Assembly (NCBI GenBank): GCA_009772935.1
Contig: WOUR01000025.1
Span: 1-64,000 of the forward strand
Reading direction: 5' to 3'
DNA length: 64,000 nucleotides
DNA from: Rhodospirillaceae bacterium
GTDB lineage: Bacteria > Pseudomonadota > Alphaproteobacteria > Reyranellales > Reyranellaceae
In this document: in pieces, positions 32,550 to 41,211 of the stretch
Position numbering within the stretch: the stretch's first letter is position 1
Layout: the number at the start of each line of letters is the position of its first letter
Notes under the pieces: model-generated
Databases searched by the model: none
What the model saw: only the letters and a program-made list of their open reading frames with translations
What the model was told of the DNA's origin: nothing
Translations under genes and position numbers: made by a program

Positions 32550-35036
32550 TCAGGCTCCGGCTTCGATTCGGGGGATGATGGCGACGAGTGTCGCGGGCAG
32601 CGGGTTGGACTGCCGCACGAAGACCCGGCCCTGGCTGTTCCATGACGGATCGATCAGGACGCGCTCGTCGCCGGTCGCCAGCATGGTCGGATAGCCGAAC
32701 GTCTCGCCCTGCCGCTCCTTGATGTCCACGAGCCGGCCGGACGTGGGCCCGGCGCTGAGGCCGCGGGTATCCTTCACGCGGAGCACGACTTCGTTGATCA
32801 CCTTCTGGCGCCCTTGCAGGGTCGGCTGGCCGGCCTCGATGTTCAGGGTCTCCAGGTCGCAGGTAAAGGAGAGGCCTGCCACCACGCGACCGCAGGCGCG
32901 GGGCAGCGTGACCGAGCCGTCCGTGACCGTGGCCGTGGGCTGCACCGATCCGTCACCGAGGATGGCGACTTCACGCCCCTCCAGATGCCACAGCCTGCCC
33001 AGCGTCAGGGTCGCCAGGGCCCAGTCGGATAGGGCCGTTGCCTGCAGGCTCGTGTGCGGTGCGGTGTCGAGGGTGGCGCTGACATGCGTCGAATCGGTAT
33101 AGGCCGTGACGGTGACCGTGACCTGGTTCTGTCCGCTACGCAGGATATACTTCGCGCCCACCGAGCCGCTGGCGAAGGGCGAATGCCCCGTGGCGGCCAT
33201 CGTGACCGTGTCGCCGGCATTGTAGGATGCGCCGCTGATGTTCAGGAGCTTCGAGACATCGTCGTTCCACCCGTCATAGCGGACGCCCGAATCGACGCAC
33301 CAGGACGACTGGACATCCGGGAAGTAGCGGCTCGCCATGCGCTCGACATAGCGCACGGTCTGGCCGTTCACCGTGCGCCGGACCGACAGGTACACAATCG
33401 ACTCGTCGCCTTCCTGCACCGTCGCCACGCTCTCGACGTAGCCGTCGGTCTCGTGCCGCGACCAGGCATAGACGTCGTGTTCCTTCAGGTAGGTGAAGGC
33501 CAGCAGGACGCCGTCGGCGCGCACGCACCAGACGATGCCGCTGGGATCGCGGGCATAGGCCCATTCCTCGATGCCGTCGGCCTCGAACAGGTGGCCGGCC
33601 AGGATCGAGACGTTGCGGCCCTGGAAGCTGTCTGACGCAAACTCATAGGCCACGTCGCGGACCTTCTTGCCCGACGCCGTCACATAGACCGCGCTGCTCT
33701 CGGTGCCGATCGGCGGAAGTTCGGAAATTCCCTCGTAGCTCTGCGGCTTCACCGCGCAATTGGCCGGAGTCATGACGTCCGCCTGCGCGCCCGCCCACGC
33801 CTTCCACACCGCGCCCGAGGTCCAGACCAGAAGCACATTGAGGCTGAGCAGGTGCCGGATCTCGTTCACTTCGCGGCTGGCGATCGTGCGGGTGATGGCG
33901 TCGCTGTCCTTCGACGGCGAGCTGGTGTTCATGTTGTTGAAGGCGGCCGAGGCCGACGACCACAGCGTCTGCGGCTTCTGGTTGGTGCGGGCATACCACT
34001 GCCGCCCCTCGTGGTAGGTCGAGCAGCCGGGATAGTGATCGGTCGTGTCGAAGGGGTTCTTGTCCTCCGGCGGCGTGTCGGACGTGTCGGGCGCCACCGT
34101 CGTGTCGGTGAAGCCCGTCGCGCCGTCCCCCGCCCGACCGATGAAGCCATAGACCCCGTTCTTGCCCTTGTAGACGTTGTAGGAGTTGGCGCCGGCGGCA
34201 TCGGTCCAGGTGATTTTCGAGGTCTGCGTCGTGGCGCTCACGGAGGCCGAGGCCACGCTTTCCTCGCCGGTTTCCTCGCTCACCGCCGTCACGACATAGT
34301 CGAAGCCCGCCCCCGCCGCGGTCGACGCCAGCGCCGTCGGTGGCTGCTGCGTCGGGGCGTAGGTGATCGCCGTCAGGGTCCATGAGGCATGGCCGGTGCG
34401 GGTCAGGTTGCGCGGCGCATGGGACGGGTGCGTCAGCGTCATCGTGTCGGCGCTCTGCACGTACTTCAGGCGAGACAGGTCGGCCACCGGATAGGGCGTC
34501 GCCAGCGTGTAGAGCCGCGCCGCCGTGCCGCCCGAGGTCCAGGCGCCGTAGCCCGAGGTGTCGAGCCCGATGGCGAACGTGTCGGCGGTCAGGACGGTGA
34601 CGTCGACGCTGCGGCGGTCGAGCTCGGTCATGCCGCCGAGACCGTCGAGGAAGATCCGGTCGCCGGTCGAGTAGCCGTGCGAGGTCACGGTCACGACGCC
34701 GGGATTGTTCTGGGTGACTCCGGTGATGGTGCCAACCGCCTCGAGGACGTAGCCGCCCTCCTTGACGACCCGCATCTTCCGGTCGCCGAACTCCAGCACG
34801 TAGGTCTGCTCGGTGTTGAAGGCGAAGGGGATCAGCCGCGAACGCTTGGCATTGTTCAGCACGGCGCCGACCCACGCCGTCCCTGCCCGCGTCGAGGCGC
34901 CGCCGAACGGGTGAATGAACCAGTTGAGGCAGGTCGCGAGGCCGACCTGGTACTTGGCGAGATCCACGCGGCCGTGCAGCGCCGGCGAAATCTCTCCGGC
35001 GGCGAAGCTCGGCAGGACGAGCGGCACGATGGTCAT
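32550..35036 (-). CDS. phage tail nozzle / tail tubular protein B-like
   Basis: An 828-residue structural protein starting MTIVPLVLPSFAAGEISPAL and continuing GRVDLAKYQVGLATCLNW, the N-terminal signature of the large tail-tube proteins of podoviruses. It probably forms the nozzle below the gp11-like adaptor. A fibronectin-like segment (VVTAVSEETGEESVASAS) lies near the middle. The start ATG 35036 overlaps the adaptor gene stop by 4 nt (ATGA), which rejects the longer in-frame start at 35831. Confidence 0.85.
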   Translation of the reverse strand: MTIVPLVLPSFAAGEISPALHGRVDLAKYQVGLATCLNWFIHPFGGASTRAGTAWVGAVLNNAKRSRLIPFAFNTEQTYVLEFGDRKMRVVKEGGYVLEAVGTITGVTQNNPGVVTVTSHGYSTGDRIFLDGLGGMTELDRRSVDVTVLTADTFAIGLDTSGYGAWTSGGTAARLYTLATPYPVADLSRLKYVQSADTMTLTHPSHAPRNLTRTGHASWTLTAITYAPTQQPPTALASTAAGAGFDYVVTAVSEETGEESVASASVSATTQTSKITWTDAAGANSYNVYKGKNGVYGFIGRAGDGATGFTDTTVAPDTSDTPPEDKNPFDTTDHYPGCSTYHEGRQWYARTNQKPQTLWSSASAAFNNMNTSSPSKDSDAITRTIASREVNEIRHLLSLNVLLVWTSGAVWKAWAGAQADVMTPANCAVKPQSYEGISELPPIGTESSAVYVTASGKKVRDVAYEFASDSFQGRNVSILAGHLFEADGIEEWAYARDPSGIVWCVRADGVLLAFTYLKEHDVYAWSRHETDGYVESVATVQEGDESIVYLSVRRTVNGQTVRYVERMASRYFPDVQSSWCVDSGVRYDGWNDDVSKLLNISGASYNAGDTVTMAATGHSPFASGSVGAKYILRSGQNQVTVTVTAYTDSTHVSATLDTAPHTSLQATALSDWALATLTLGRLWHLEGREVAILGDGSVQPTATVTDGSVTLPRACGRVVAGLSFTCDLETLNIEAGQPTLQGRQKVINEVVLRVKDTRGLSAGPTSGRLVDIKERQGETFGYPTMLATGDERVLIDPSWNSQGRVFVRQSNPLPATLVAIIPRIEAGA

Positions 35037-35653
35037 GGCGCGCTCCCGTCGAAGCCGCGCACCCTGAGGCTCTGGGGCAGCCGGTCCACGTCCCCCGGCA
35101 TCATGCCCTCGTTGGCGCTGTCGGCCATGGCACGTTCGATGCGCTCCTGTGCCCGGCGCGCGAGATGCTCCGCGAGGTCGGCCTTCTGCGTGATGGCGAG
35201 TGCAACGGATGCCGCGAGGCAGTCGACGAAAGCCAGGATGAAGCCCGGCGTGAAGCGCGCAGGGTCGGTCACCCTCTGGGCGTAGACCGCCGACACCTGG
35301 TCCTCGTTGCAGTAGAGAAACGTGCCGCTGCCGTCGGAGGCGATCTCGAAGCCGGTCACCGGCGAGCCGGCGACCCAGCTCGCGCCGCCGAAATCGAGCC
35401 GCCGCATCCGGAGGCAGTCGGACGGATAGGCATAGCTCGCGGCCCAGCGCGCCGGCGGCGCACCCGAGGCCGCAAGCGCCTGGGAGACACGGTTGAAGTT
35501 CCAGTCGACCAGCGACTGGAGTTCGTCGCGCACGGTCTCGTACCAGATGTTCAACTGGCGCGCCTCGGTGCTGTTCTCGGTGAGGTCGGCGATGGTGGCG
35601 CGCGTGCCCAGACGGCTGAGCGCCATGTTGCCGATGTCGGTGTCGGCCGGCAT
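35033..35653 (-). CDS. phage head-tail adaptor / tail tubular protein A-like
   Basis: A 206-residue protein beginning MPADTDIGNMALSRLGTRA, followed by LNIWYETVRDELQSLVDWNF, the hallmark of T7 gp11-like tail tubular A proteins that join connector and nozzle. Its stop overlaps the nozzle gene start. It directly follows the holin gene (stop and start adjacent at 35653/35654). Confidence 0.85.
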   Translation of the reverse strand: MPADTDIGNMALSRLGTRATIADLTENSTEARQLNIWYETVRDELQSLVDWNFNRVSQALAASGAPPARWAASYAYPSDCLRMRRLDFGGASWVAGSPVTGFEIASDGSGTFLYCNEDQVSAVYAQRVTDPARFTPGFILAFVDCLAASVALAITQKADLAEHLARRAQERIERAMADSANEGMMPGDVDRLPQSLRVRGFDGSAP

Positions 35654-36196
35654 CTAGCGCCCTCCCCCCGCCACGATGGCCTTCTCCAGGGCCGCCGACT
35701 TCTGCGCCGAGCCCGAACTGGAGCCGACCCAATAGGCGACGATGTCGCCGAACTTGGCACCGAGGGTGCCGAGCAGGATGTAGGCGATCTCGCGCGAGGC
35801 CGGCGGGATCTCCTGGCGGACGACGAACCACAGCGCGGCCATGAAGGCTGCGGTCACCAGCATGCTGACGACCACGGCGCCCCAGGCGATGGCGGAGCCG
35901 GCCTTGGCGAGCTCGACCGTCTGACTGCGCGCGCTCGCCACGTCCGCAAGTTCGGCCTGCAGCGTGTCGAATGCCTGCCGACGGGCATCCGCCTCGGCCT
36001 GGATCACCGCCATCCTGAACTGCAGCGCCAGGTTTGGGTCGGTCGAGATCGCCCGTTCGATGCCGACAGCGTCCGACGTGCCCAGGATCTCCTGCGCGAT
36101 GCCCGTCACCTTGGAGACGGCCGCACCGGTCTTGTCGCCCATGATCCAGCTTGCGACGGTCGGCGCGAGGCCGAGCAGCAGGGGAAGAAAGGGCAT
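35654..36196 (-). CDS. holin-like phage membrane protein
   Basis: A 180-residue protein with an N-terminal hydrophobic stretch (MPFLPLLLGLAPTVASWI) and a pair of C-terminal helices (IAWGAVVVSMLVTAAFMAAL and around IAYILLGTLGAKFGDIV). A central charged helical region separates them. This layout matches the three-helix holins found in phages and gene transfer agents. It lies directly after the endolysin gene, which supports a lysis role. Confidence 0.7.
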   Translation of the reverse strand: MPFLPLLLGLAPTVASWIMGDKTGAAVSKVTGIAQEILGTSDAVGIERAISTDPNLALQFRMAVIQAEADARRQAFDTLQAELADVASARSQTVELAKAGSAIAWGAVVVSMLVTAAFMAALWFVVRQEIPPASREIAYILLGTLGAKFGDIVAYWVGSSSGSAQKSAALEKAIVAGGGR

Positions 36197-36670
36197 CTAG
36201 GCCTCCTGCGAGAGAAACAGGTCGCGCTCGGCCGCGCGACGGGCGACGAGCCCCGGCAGGATGCCGTCGGCACCGCGGTTCCAGCGCTTGAATTGCTCGG
36301 CCGCGCCGGCCGCGTCGCCGGCGTTGAGCCGGCGCAGCAGGGTCGAGTTGGCGAAGGCCGAAGGCCCGACGTTGAAGACGAAGCTGGCCAGCGCATCGAA
36401 CTGCATTTGCGTCAGCGGCACATCGACCAGGTGGCGCACGGCACCCTCGGCCGCCTGGAGATCCTCGCGCAGCCAGTCGGTGGCCTGCGCTTCGGTGCAG
36501 GTGTTACCCCGGCTGACGCCGCGCGTATGGCCATAGCCGATCGTCCAGGGCTCGCCGGTCACGCGGTTGCCCGGGTCGGGATAGGCCTCGGTTTCGAGCC
36601 CTTCCAAGACCTTGATCAGGTCCAGTCCCGTGTCGGACATCACCAGGAGAGAATTGGCGGGGTGACTCAT
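36197..36670 (-). CDS. phage endolysin, T4-type lysozyme (GH24)
   Basis: A 157-residue muramidase. The catalytic triad is visible as Glu23 (LEGLE), Asp32 (YPDPG) and Thr43 in WTIGYGHT, with the Glu-Asp spacing of nine residues as in T4 lysozyme. No signal peptide is seen, so it should depend on the neighbouring holin. I chose ATG 36670 because it overlaps the upstream stop by 4 nt (ATGA); an in-frame start at 36712 is less likely. Confidence 0.9.
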   Translation of the reverse strand: MSHPANSLLVMSDTGLDLIKVLEGLETEAYPDPGNRVTGEPWTIGYGHTRGVSRGNTCTEAQATDWLREDLQAAEGAVRHLVDVPLTQMQFDALASFVFNVGPSAFANSTLLRRLNAGDAAGAAEQFKRWNRGADGILPGLVARRAAERDLFLSQEA

Positions 36671-36987
36671 GGCGTCCTCGTCATGGGAACAGGCGACCAC
36701 AGGCGTTGCCATAGGCCGTCGATCTTCACGTCCTGTGCGTCGTTTCGACGATCTGCGGTGTCGAGCCGCTGGGAATGGGCGTTAAGCCGGCTGTCGGTGG
36801 CGCCTTGCATGGCGGCGACCTGGGCCTGCAGGCTGCGAACGGCGGCCGTCGTGTCGTCGAGCGTCGCCAACGTGCGCTGGGAGAGCAGGACGAGCAGCGC
36901 CATGCCGCCCGCCACGATCCAGCGATAGGCCTGGACGCCAAGTCCCGCCCTGCCACTGCTGCCGTTCGGGTGTTCGGAGCTACTCAT
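36667..36987 (-). CDS. small phage membrane protein with coiled coil
   Basis: A 106-residue protein with one transmembrane helix at about residues 22-37 (WIVAGGMALLVLLSQ). A helical region with Leu/Gln/Arg heptad character follows (AVRSLQAQVAAMQGATDSRL). It sits immediately before the endolysin and overlaps both neighbours by 4 nt. Position and topology suit an i-spanin or holin accessory; this is inference. Confidence 0.6.
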   Translation of the reverse strand: MSSSEHPNGSSGRAGLGVQAYRWIVAGGMALLVLLSQRTLATLDDTTAAVRSLQAQVAAMQGATDSRLNAHSQRLDTADRRNDAQDVKIDGLWQRLWSPVPMTRTP

Positions 36988-37220
36988 GCTTCGGCCGGCA
37001 TAGCCGCCGCGGGAAACGACGGATCCTCGGCGTCGAGTTCCGGCAGCAAGGACAGGTACGCCCGATGCAGCGCGTGCGCCGGATCGTCCAGCACCTCGGT
37101 GCCGAGGATGAACACGCCGGTCATGCGTTCGATCGGCACGAGGGAGCAGCCAGGGATGATGCAGGAGGGACCGGCGACGGTGTCGCGATCCTTCCGGCCG
37201 AGCAGGATGAACCGGGCCAT
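36984..37220 (-). CDS. small phage protein of unknown function
   Basis: A 78-residue protein starting MARFILLGRKDRDTVAG, with no membrane segment or known motif. Its ATG at 37220 shares one base with the stop of the preceding gene, and its stop overlaps the next gene by 4 nt. Coupling on both sides supports it being real. Confidence 0.6.
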   Translation of the reverse strand: MARFILLGRKDRDTVAGPSCIIPGCSLVPIERMTGVFILGTEVLDDPAHALHRAYLSLLPELDAEDPSFPAAAMPAEA

Positions 37221-38038
37221 CAGACTTGCGCTCCGACGGAAGTTGCCCACGCTTGGACGTTGTTGTAGCGCGTGAGTCGCTGGCCGCTGTTGAGCGCCGC
37301 ACCCCAGGCCACGTAACCGACGGCGGCGGCGCGCGCCTGTGACAGGGCGCCGGAGACGTTGGCGCCCCCCACATAGAAGCTGTGCGACGGCAGCGACGCG
37401 CCAAGAGCAGACTGCGGGGCGAGCTGCGCGAGGTCGACGCCGTTCTTGGCACCATAGACGTCGCTGACGGTGGCTCCGTTGCGCCCGAACTGCGTCAGAC
37501 CGGCGCTGGTCAGGGGGCTCAGCGCGTAGGATGCACCGAGGCCGTTGGCGGCCACCTGGACGGCATTGACGTTGCGCGGAAACACGTTGATGGCCCGGTT
37601 GGCGCCCGAGTTCACGCCGAGCGACGAGGCCGCCGAACTGACGTTCGTGCGCTCGTAGACCTCGGCATGTGCCGAGCTGATACTCATGGCGAGCGCATGA
37701 CTGCCGGGCACGAAGCCGGTGTCGCCGTAGCTGCTCGTTCCGTTGAACGCATAGTCGCGGTCCACGGTGAAGGTCGGCGAGTTGACTGCCGTCGCCAGGC
37801 GCCGCTGCTTCAACGAGGTCAGCGCCTGCGCCGCATTCTCCGCCCAGAAGCCCAGGTAATCGTCGGTGAGTGCCCAGAGCCCCGCGATCTTTTCGCTGAA
37901 CACGAACTGGTCGACGACGATCAGGCGCGCGAGCGAGACCGAACCGCCATTGACGGTGACGGCGTCGCGCCACGCCAGCACGTCGGCATCGAAGGCGCGG
38001 GTGCTGCCGCGCGCCCTGTTGAGAAAGGCGATGGTCAT
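37220..38038 (-). CDS. phage structural protein of unknown function
   Basis: A 272-residue protein beginning MTIAFLNRARGSTRAFDADV. It contains an aromatic-rich N-terminal helix region (FSEKIAGLWALTDDYLGFWA) and then a beta-rich, Ser/Asn/Gly-rich body (FTVDRDYAFNGTSSYGDTGF) reminiscent of lectin-like folds in phage appendages. A receptor-binding or decoration role is inferred only from composition and location among structural genes. Confidence 0.65.
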   Translation of the reverse strand: MTIAFLNRARGSTRAFDADVLAWRDAVTVNGGSVSLARLIVVDQFVFSEKIAGLWALTDDYLGFWAENAAQALTSLKQRRLATAVNSPTFTVDRDYAFNGTSSYGDTGFVPGSHALAMSISSAHAEVYERTNVSSAASSLGVNSGANRAINVFPRNVNAVQVAANGLGASYALSPLTSAGLTQFGRNGATVSDVYGAKNGVDLAQLAPQSALGASLPSHSFYVGGANVSGALSQARAAAVGYVAWGAALNSGQRLTRYNNVQAWATSVGAQV

Positions 38039-38040
38039 GC

Positions 38041-38406
38041 TCAGGCCCCGACGTAGACGGTGAGCTTCTGGCCGTTGGTACCGATCTGGGTCATGGCGCT
38101 CTGCGCCTCCTTACCCGTGATCTGCACGGTGTCGCCGCCTGAAAGGGGAATGCCGGCGTCGAGCGCGCAGCTGCCGCCGGTGGGATCGAACGCAGCATCG
38201 CCGTTGGCCTTCGTGCTGCACACGATGACGATGCGCCGCGCCGCGTCGGCCGGAACCAGTTCGGCCGACGCGCCGGTCATGGTGACGCTCGACTTGCTGA
38301 GCGCCGTTCCCGTGAGGTTCGTCAGCACGACCGGCAGCGGGTTGGCGTCCGAGACGGGGATGGCGCTGCGCCGGACGGCGGACTGGTAGGCGATGTCTTG
38401 AGCCAT
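38041..38406 (-). CDS. small phage structural protein
   Basis: A 121-residue protein with a beta-strand-rich sequence (RRIVIVCSTKANGDAAFD, IPLSGGDTVQITGKE) and a Gly-rich turn pattern. It resembles small virion decoration proteins in size and composition, but no family is recognised. It lies 2 bp upstream of the next phage gene. Confidence 0.65.
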   Translation of the reverse strand: MAQDIAYQSAVRRSAIPVSDANPLPVVLTNLTGTALSKSSVTMTGASAELVPADAARRIVIVCSTKANGDAAFDPTGGSCALDAGIPLSGGDTVQITGKEAQSAMTQIGTNGQKLTVYVGA

Positions 38407-38487
38407 GGAACGTTCTCCTCGTGATGGCGGGGCCGGCCCGGATACCGGCCCCTGTGTGCGCTGTATCCGCCGATCACAGCTCGGCGA

Positions 38488-38748
38488 TCACTGGACGAGG
38501 ACGACCTGGTCGCCCGGCTTCGCGGCCTTGACCGGCCCGCCATCGCCGCGGCCGGCCAGCGGATCACCGAAGATCGGCGCCTCGCCGGCGCTCCGGCGTC
38601 GCGGGGCGTCGACCGGCGCCAGCGACAAGCCCGGCGGCCCGGACCACAGAATGCGCGCGCCGATCGGGTGAAGCTGGACCCCGTCGTAGAAGGGATTGTC
38701 GACGACGACGTATTCGGCGGACTTGTCGCTCTTCTCACTCTTGGCCAT
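38488..38748 (-). CDS. small phage protein of unknown function
   Basis: An 86-residue charged protein beginning MAKSEKSDKSAEYVVVDNPF, with FYDGVQLHPIGARILWSG following. This start resembles short head-associated proteins in related phages. It lies between the cement protein and another small structural gene, with gaps of 14 and 81 bp. Confidence 0.6.
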   Translation of the reverse strand: MAKSEKSDKSAEYVVVDNPFYDGVQLHPIGARILWSGPPGLSLAPVDAPRRRSAGEAPIFGDPLAGRGDGGPVKAAKPGDQVVLVQ

Positions 38749-38762
38749 GACGATGCCTCCGT

Positions 38763-39191
38763 TCAGCTCACGGTGAAGCCGGACGCGTAGGCCCTGCTGG
38801 CCTGACGGTCGTGGGCGAGGAAGGCGGTGAACGTGCCCGCCGTCAGCGGACCGGTCGCCACCGTGTAGTTGGTGCGCAGGTAGCGTTCGGCATCGAGAGG
38901 CAGCTTCACGCGCAGCACCTCGGTGCCGGCCGGGAGCGCGGCCTTGCCGATCGCCCCCGAACTCGCGAGCACGATGGGCGAGGAGAAGCCCGCGGTGTCG
39001 TCGGTCTCCAGGGCGAAGGTGACCGTCGCGGCGCCGGCGGCCGTCACCGACTGGGTGACGAGGATCACCAGTTCGAGCGGTTCGCCGTTGCCCATGTCGC
39101 GGGCCGCGCCGAGATCGACGATGTCGGTCGACGGCGCGGTCGTGGTGACCGCCTGGTCGGTTCCGAAGGTGCTCAGCTTGTCGTACATCAT
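38763..39191 (-). CDS. Bbp16-family capsid cement protein
   Basis: A 142-residue protein starting MMYDKLSTFGTDQAVTTT and continuing DIVDLGAARDMGNGEPLELV, which I recognise as the Bbp16-type capsid-stabilising protein of Bordetella BPP-1-like phages. It directly follows the major capsid gene, as in that group. I chose ATG 39191 (or 39188), because the upstream part of the frame is an Arg/Ser-rich shadow of the capsid gene. Confidence 0.75.
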   Translation of the reverse strand: MMYDKLSTFGTDQAVTTTAPSTDIVDLGAARDMGNGEPLELVILVTQSVTAAGAATVTFALETDDTAGFSSPIVLASSGAIGKAALPAGTEVLRVKLPLDAERYLRTNYTVATGPLTAGTFTAFLAHDRQASRAYASGFTVS

Positions 39192-39219
39192 GTTGTCTGG
39201 TCCTTTCCGGTGGCGCCGC

Positions 39220-40239
39220 TTACGACACGGTCGCTTCGGCCAGCGTGATCTGGTCACACTTGCGAATCGGGATGCCGCCGAAGCTGTCGAAGATGCGGCC
39301 GTCGCTCTCGTCGAGCGTGCGGCGGATGTTGGTGTTGTTGGTGGTGGCCGCAACCGAGGCGCCGAGGTTGCGCTGGATGTCCAGCCACTGCTTGGTGGTG
39401 CGGTTCATGTACCAGGCCGGCCGGCACATCTTGAGGTTCGGGATCTTGTTCATCGCCCGCATCATCAGCTTGACCAGGTCGGCCGGCGTCGAGCCCGCGA
39501 GATCCGACACGTCGATGTTGCCGATGCGCACGACATAGCGCCAATCGCGCACCGTGAGGCCGGCGTCCCACTTGTAGTGCGTGCGATAGCCCTGGTACTT
39601 GTTCCCAGCGGCATCGAGCAGCGTCTGCTCGCCCAGGTCCTTCATCGAGAGGCCAGCCCTGCTGCCCTTGGGAAAGATGCCGTGCACGGTGAGGTCGCCC
39701 CAGCCGACCAGCCAGATCGACGTATTGTCGGAGCCCGACCCGCCGCCGGAAATGAAGTTGCTGGCGGTCTGCGACGTCGCCGTGGAGGTCGTGTTGTACC
39801 GCGGCGCGAACCCCATGAAGCGCTCGGGATTGGTCGCCGTGTTGCCGTAGAACAGCACGCCCGCGAGCTGCTGCGTCAGGCCCTCCAGGAAGGCGCGATC
39901 CTCGGACAGGCGATAGGCCGCCGTGTTGCCGTTGAGGTCGGCCAGCGCCTTGTCGATCTCCGAGTAGGTCTCGAGCATGCCGCACGAGTCGGTGATCTGC
40001 GTGCTCGTGCTCTTAGTCGGCGCGATGCCCTCGTTGAAGCGGCGCCACGTACCAGTCGGCAGAGAGGTCTGCACGCTGGTGCGGTGGCCGGTGGGCAGGT
40101 TGCCCTCGTTCCACACCATGTCGTCGGTGATCTCGTTCATCTGCGACAGGAGCTGGATGACCTGCGCAATGCTGCCATCGGGATCGATGACCTTGGACCA
40201 GTCGGCCAGGGTCGGATTGGTCACGGAAAGCGTTGCCAT
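39220..40239 (-). CDS. phage major capsid protein
   Basis: A 339-residue protein starting MATLSVTNPTLADWSKVIDP. It contains MNEITDDMVWNEGNLPTGHR and KALADLNGNTAAYRLSEDRA, which match the GP7-type major capsid proteins found with Bbp-like modules. It follows the scaffold-like gene by 12 bp. Length is normal and the frame is intact. Confidence 0.85.
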   Translation of the reverse strand: MATLSVTNPTLADWSKVIDPDGSIAQVIQLLSQMNEITDDMVWNEGNLPTGHRTSVQTSLPTGTWRRFNEGIAPTKSTSTQITDSCGMLETYSEIDKALADLNGNTAAYRLSEDRAFLEGLTQQLAGVLFYGNTATNPERFMGFAPRYNTTSTATSQTASNFISGGGSGSDNTSIWLVGWGDLTVHGIFPKGSRAGLSMKDLGEQTLLDAAGNKYQGYRTHYKWDAGLTVRDWRYVVRIGNIDVSDLAGSTPADLVKLMMRAMNKIPNLKMCRPAWYMNRTTKQWLDIQRNLGASVAATTNNTNIRRTLDESDGRIFDSFGGIPIRKCDQITLAEATVS

Positions 40240-40251
40240 GGAGCTTGGTTC

Positions 40252-40860
40252 CTAGTTGTGCTGCGAGTTGGGGTAGAGGGCCTTGGGGTCCATCGCGCCG
40301 GTTCCGCGGCCGGCATTGCCGCCCACGAACGAGTCGTCCTTGATAGCGCTGGCGACCTTCACCATCCCGCGGATGAGCCCCGGATGGTTGGTGAAGCCCA
40401 GCCCTTCGAGATAGGCGATGGTCTGCCGGTCGAAGACCTTGGCGAGTGCGGCGCGGGCATTGCCCAGCGCCTCGGGCGAGAACTCCTTCTCGGAAGTCGT
40501 GCGCCATTCGGTGGTCTGCTTCATCCAGGAGGACGCGGCGTGCTCGTTGACCGCCCGCGCGATCTCCCTGTCGCGCTCGACCGTGAAGTCGATCAGTTTC
40601 TGCGCCGTCTCCGGCGCGATCTTCTCGCTACCGAACAGCTTCATCGCTTCGCCGAACACCGGATCGTCGGCGCGGTAGCCATCGGGAAGGCGAAGGCCGG
40701 AATAGTCGGCCGGCGCTTCGGCAGCTGCTTCCGCCCCGGGTTCTGGAGTCGCCGGTGAGCCGTCGGGCCCGGTCGTCGGCGCCATTTCCCGGTTGGCGGC
40801 ACCAGGTCCCTCTGCCTCCGTAGCCTGCTGTTGGGGCGCGGTCTCGAAAGCGTCAGCCAT
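40252..40860 (-). CDS. phage scaffold-like protein
   Basis: A 202-residue protein with an Ala/Glu/Pro-rich acidic N-terminus and a helical C-terminal half (EKIAPETAQKLIDFTVERDR, FDRQTIAYLEGLGFTNHPGL). Composition and location directly before the major capsid gene fit a head scaffold. I chose ATG 40860, which overlaps the Bbp19-like gene by 8 nt. Confidence 0.75.
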   Translation of the reverse strand: MADAFETAPQQQATEAEGPGAANREMAPTTGPDGSPATPEPGAEAAAEAPADYSGLRLPDGYRADDPVFGEAMKLFGSEKIAPETAQKLIDFTVERDREIARAVNEHAASSWMKQTTEWRTTSEKEFSPEALGNARAALAKVFDRQTIAYLEGLGFTNHPGLIRGMVKVASAIKDDSFVGGNAGRGTGAMDPKALYPNSQHN

Positions 40861-41209
40861 CGTTCTGCTCCTCCGCGGCCCAGGCCGCCCATTCGGTTTC
40901 GATCGCGTTGAAGCGGGCTTCCGCACTCATAAGCTCGGTCATCTCCGGCGCGTGACGTTCGAGCTCGCCCAACAGCTCGATGCCGACGCTGCGGCGCCCC
41001 GCCCGGTAATCCTGGTGGCGCTGAGCCTCGACACCGCCCGGCACGTAGCCGCCGCTGCGGATGTCACAGAGGCCAAGCAGCCCGTGCACGAACCGGCGGC
41101 CGGACTCGGTCGCCATGATCGCGCAGAGATCGTCGGCGACCCGCTCCTGCGCCTGCTTCTCCCGCCGCCCGGCCTCGCGGACCTGCCGCGCATCGTTTGG
41201 ATCGTGCAT
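40853..41209 (-). CDS. Bbp19-like phage protein
   Basis: A 118-residue protein. The segment TESGRRFVHGLLGLCDIRSG followed by YRAGRRSVGIELLGELERH closely matches the Bbp19-like family, named from Bordetella phage BPP-1 and usually found next to the portal gene. Function is unknown. ATG 41209 lies 2 bp after the portal stop. Confidence 0.8.
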   Translation of the reverse strand: MHDPNDARQVREAGRREKQAQERVADDLCAIMATESGRRFVHGLLGLCDIRSGGYVPGGVEAQRHQDYRAGRRSVGIELLGELERHAPEMTELMSAEARFNAIETEWAAWAAEEQNDG

Positions 41210-41211
41210 CG

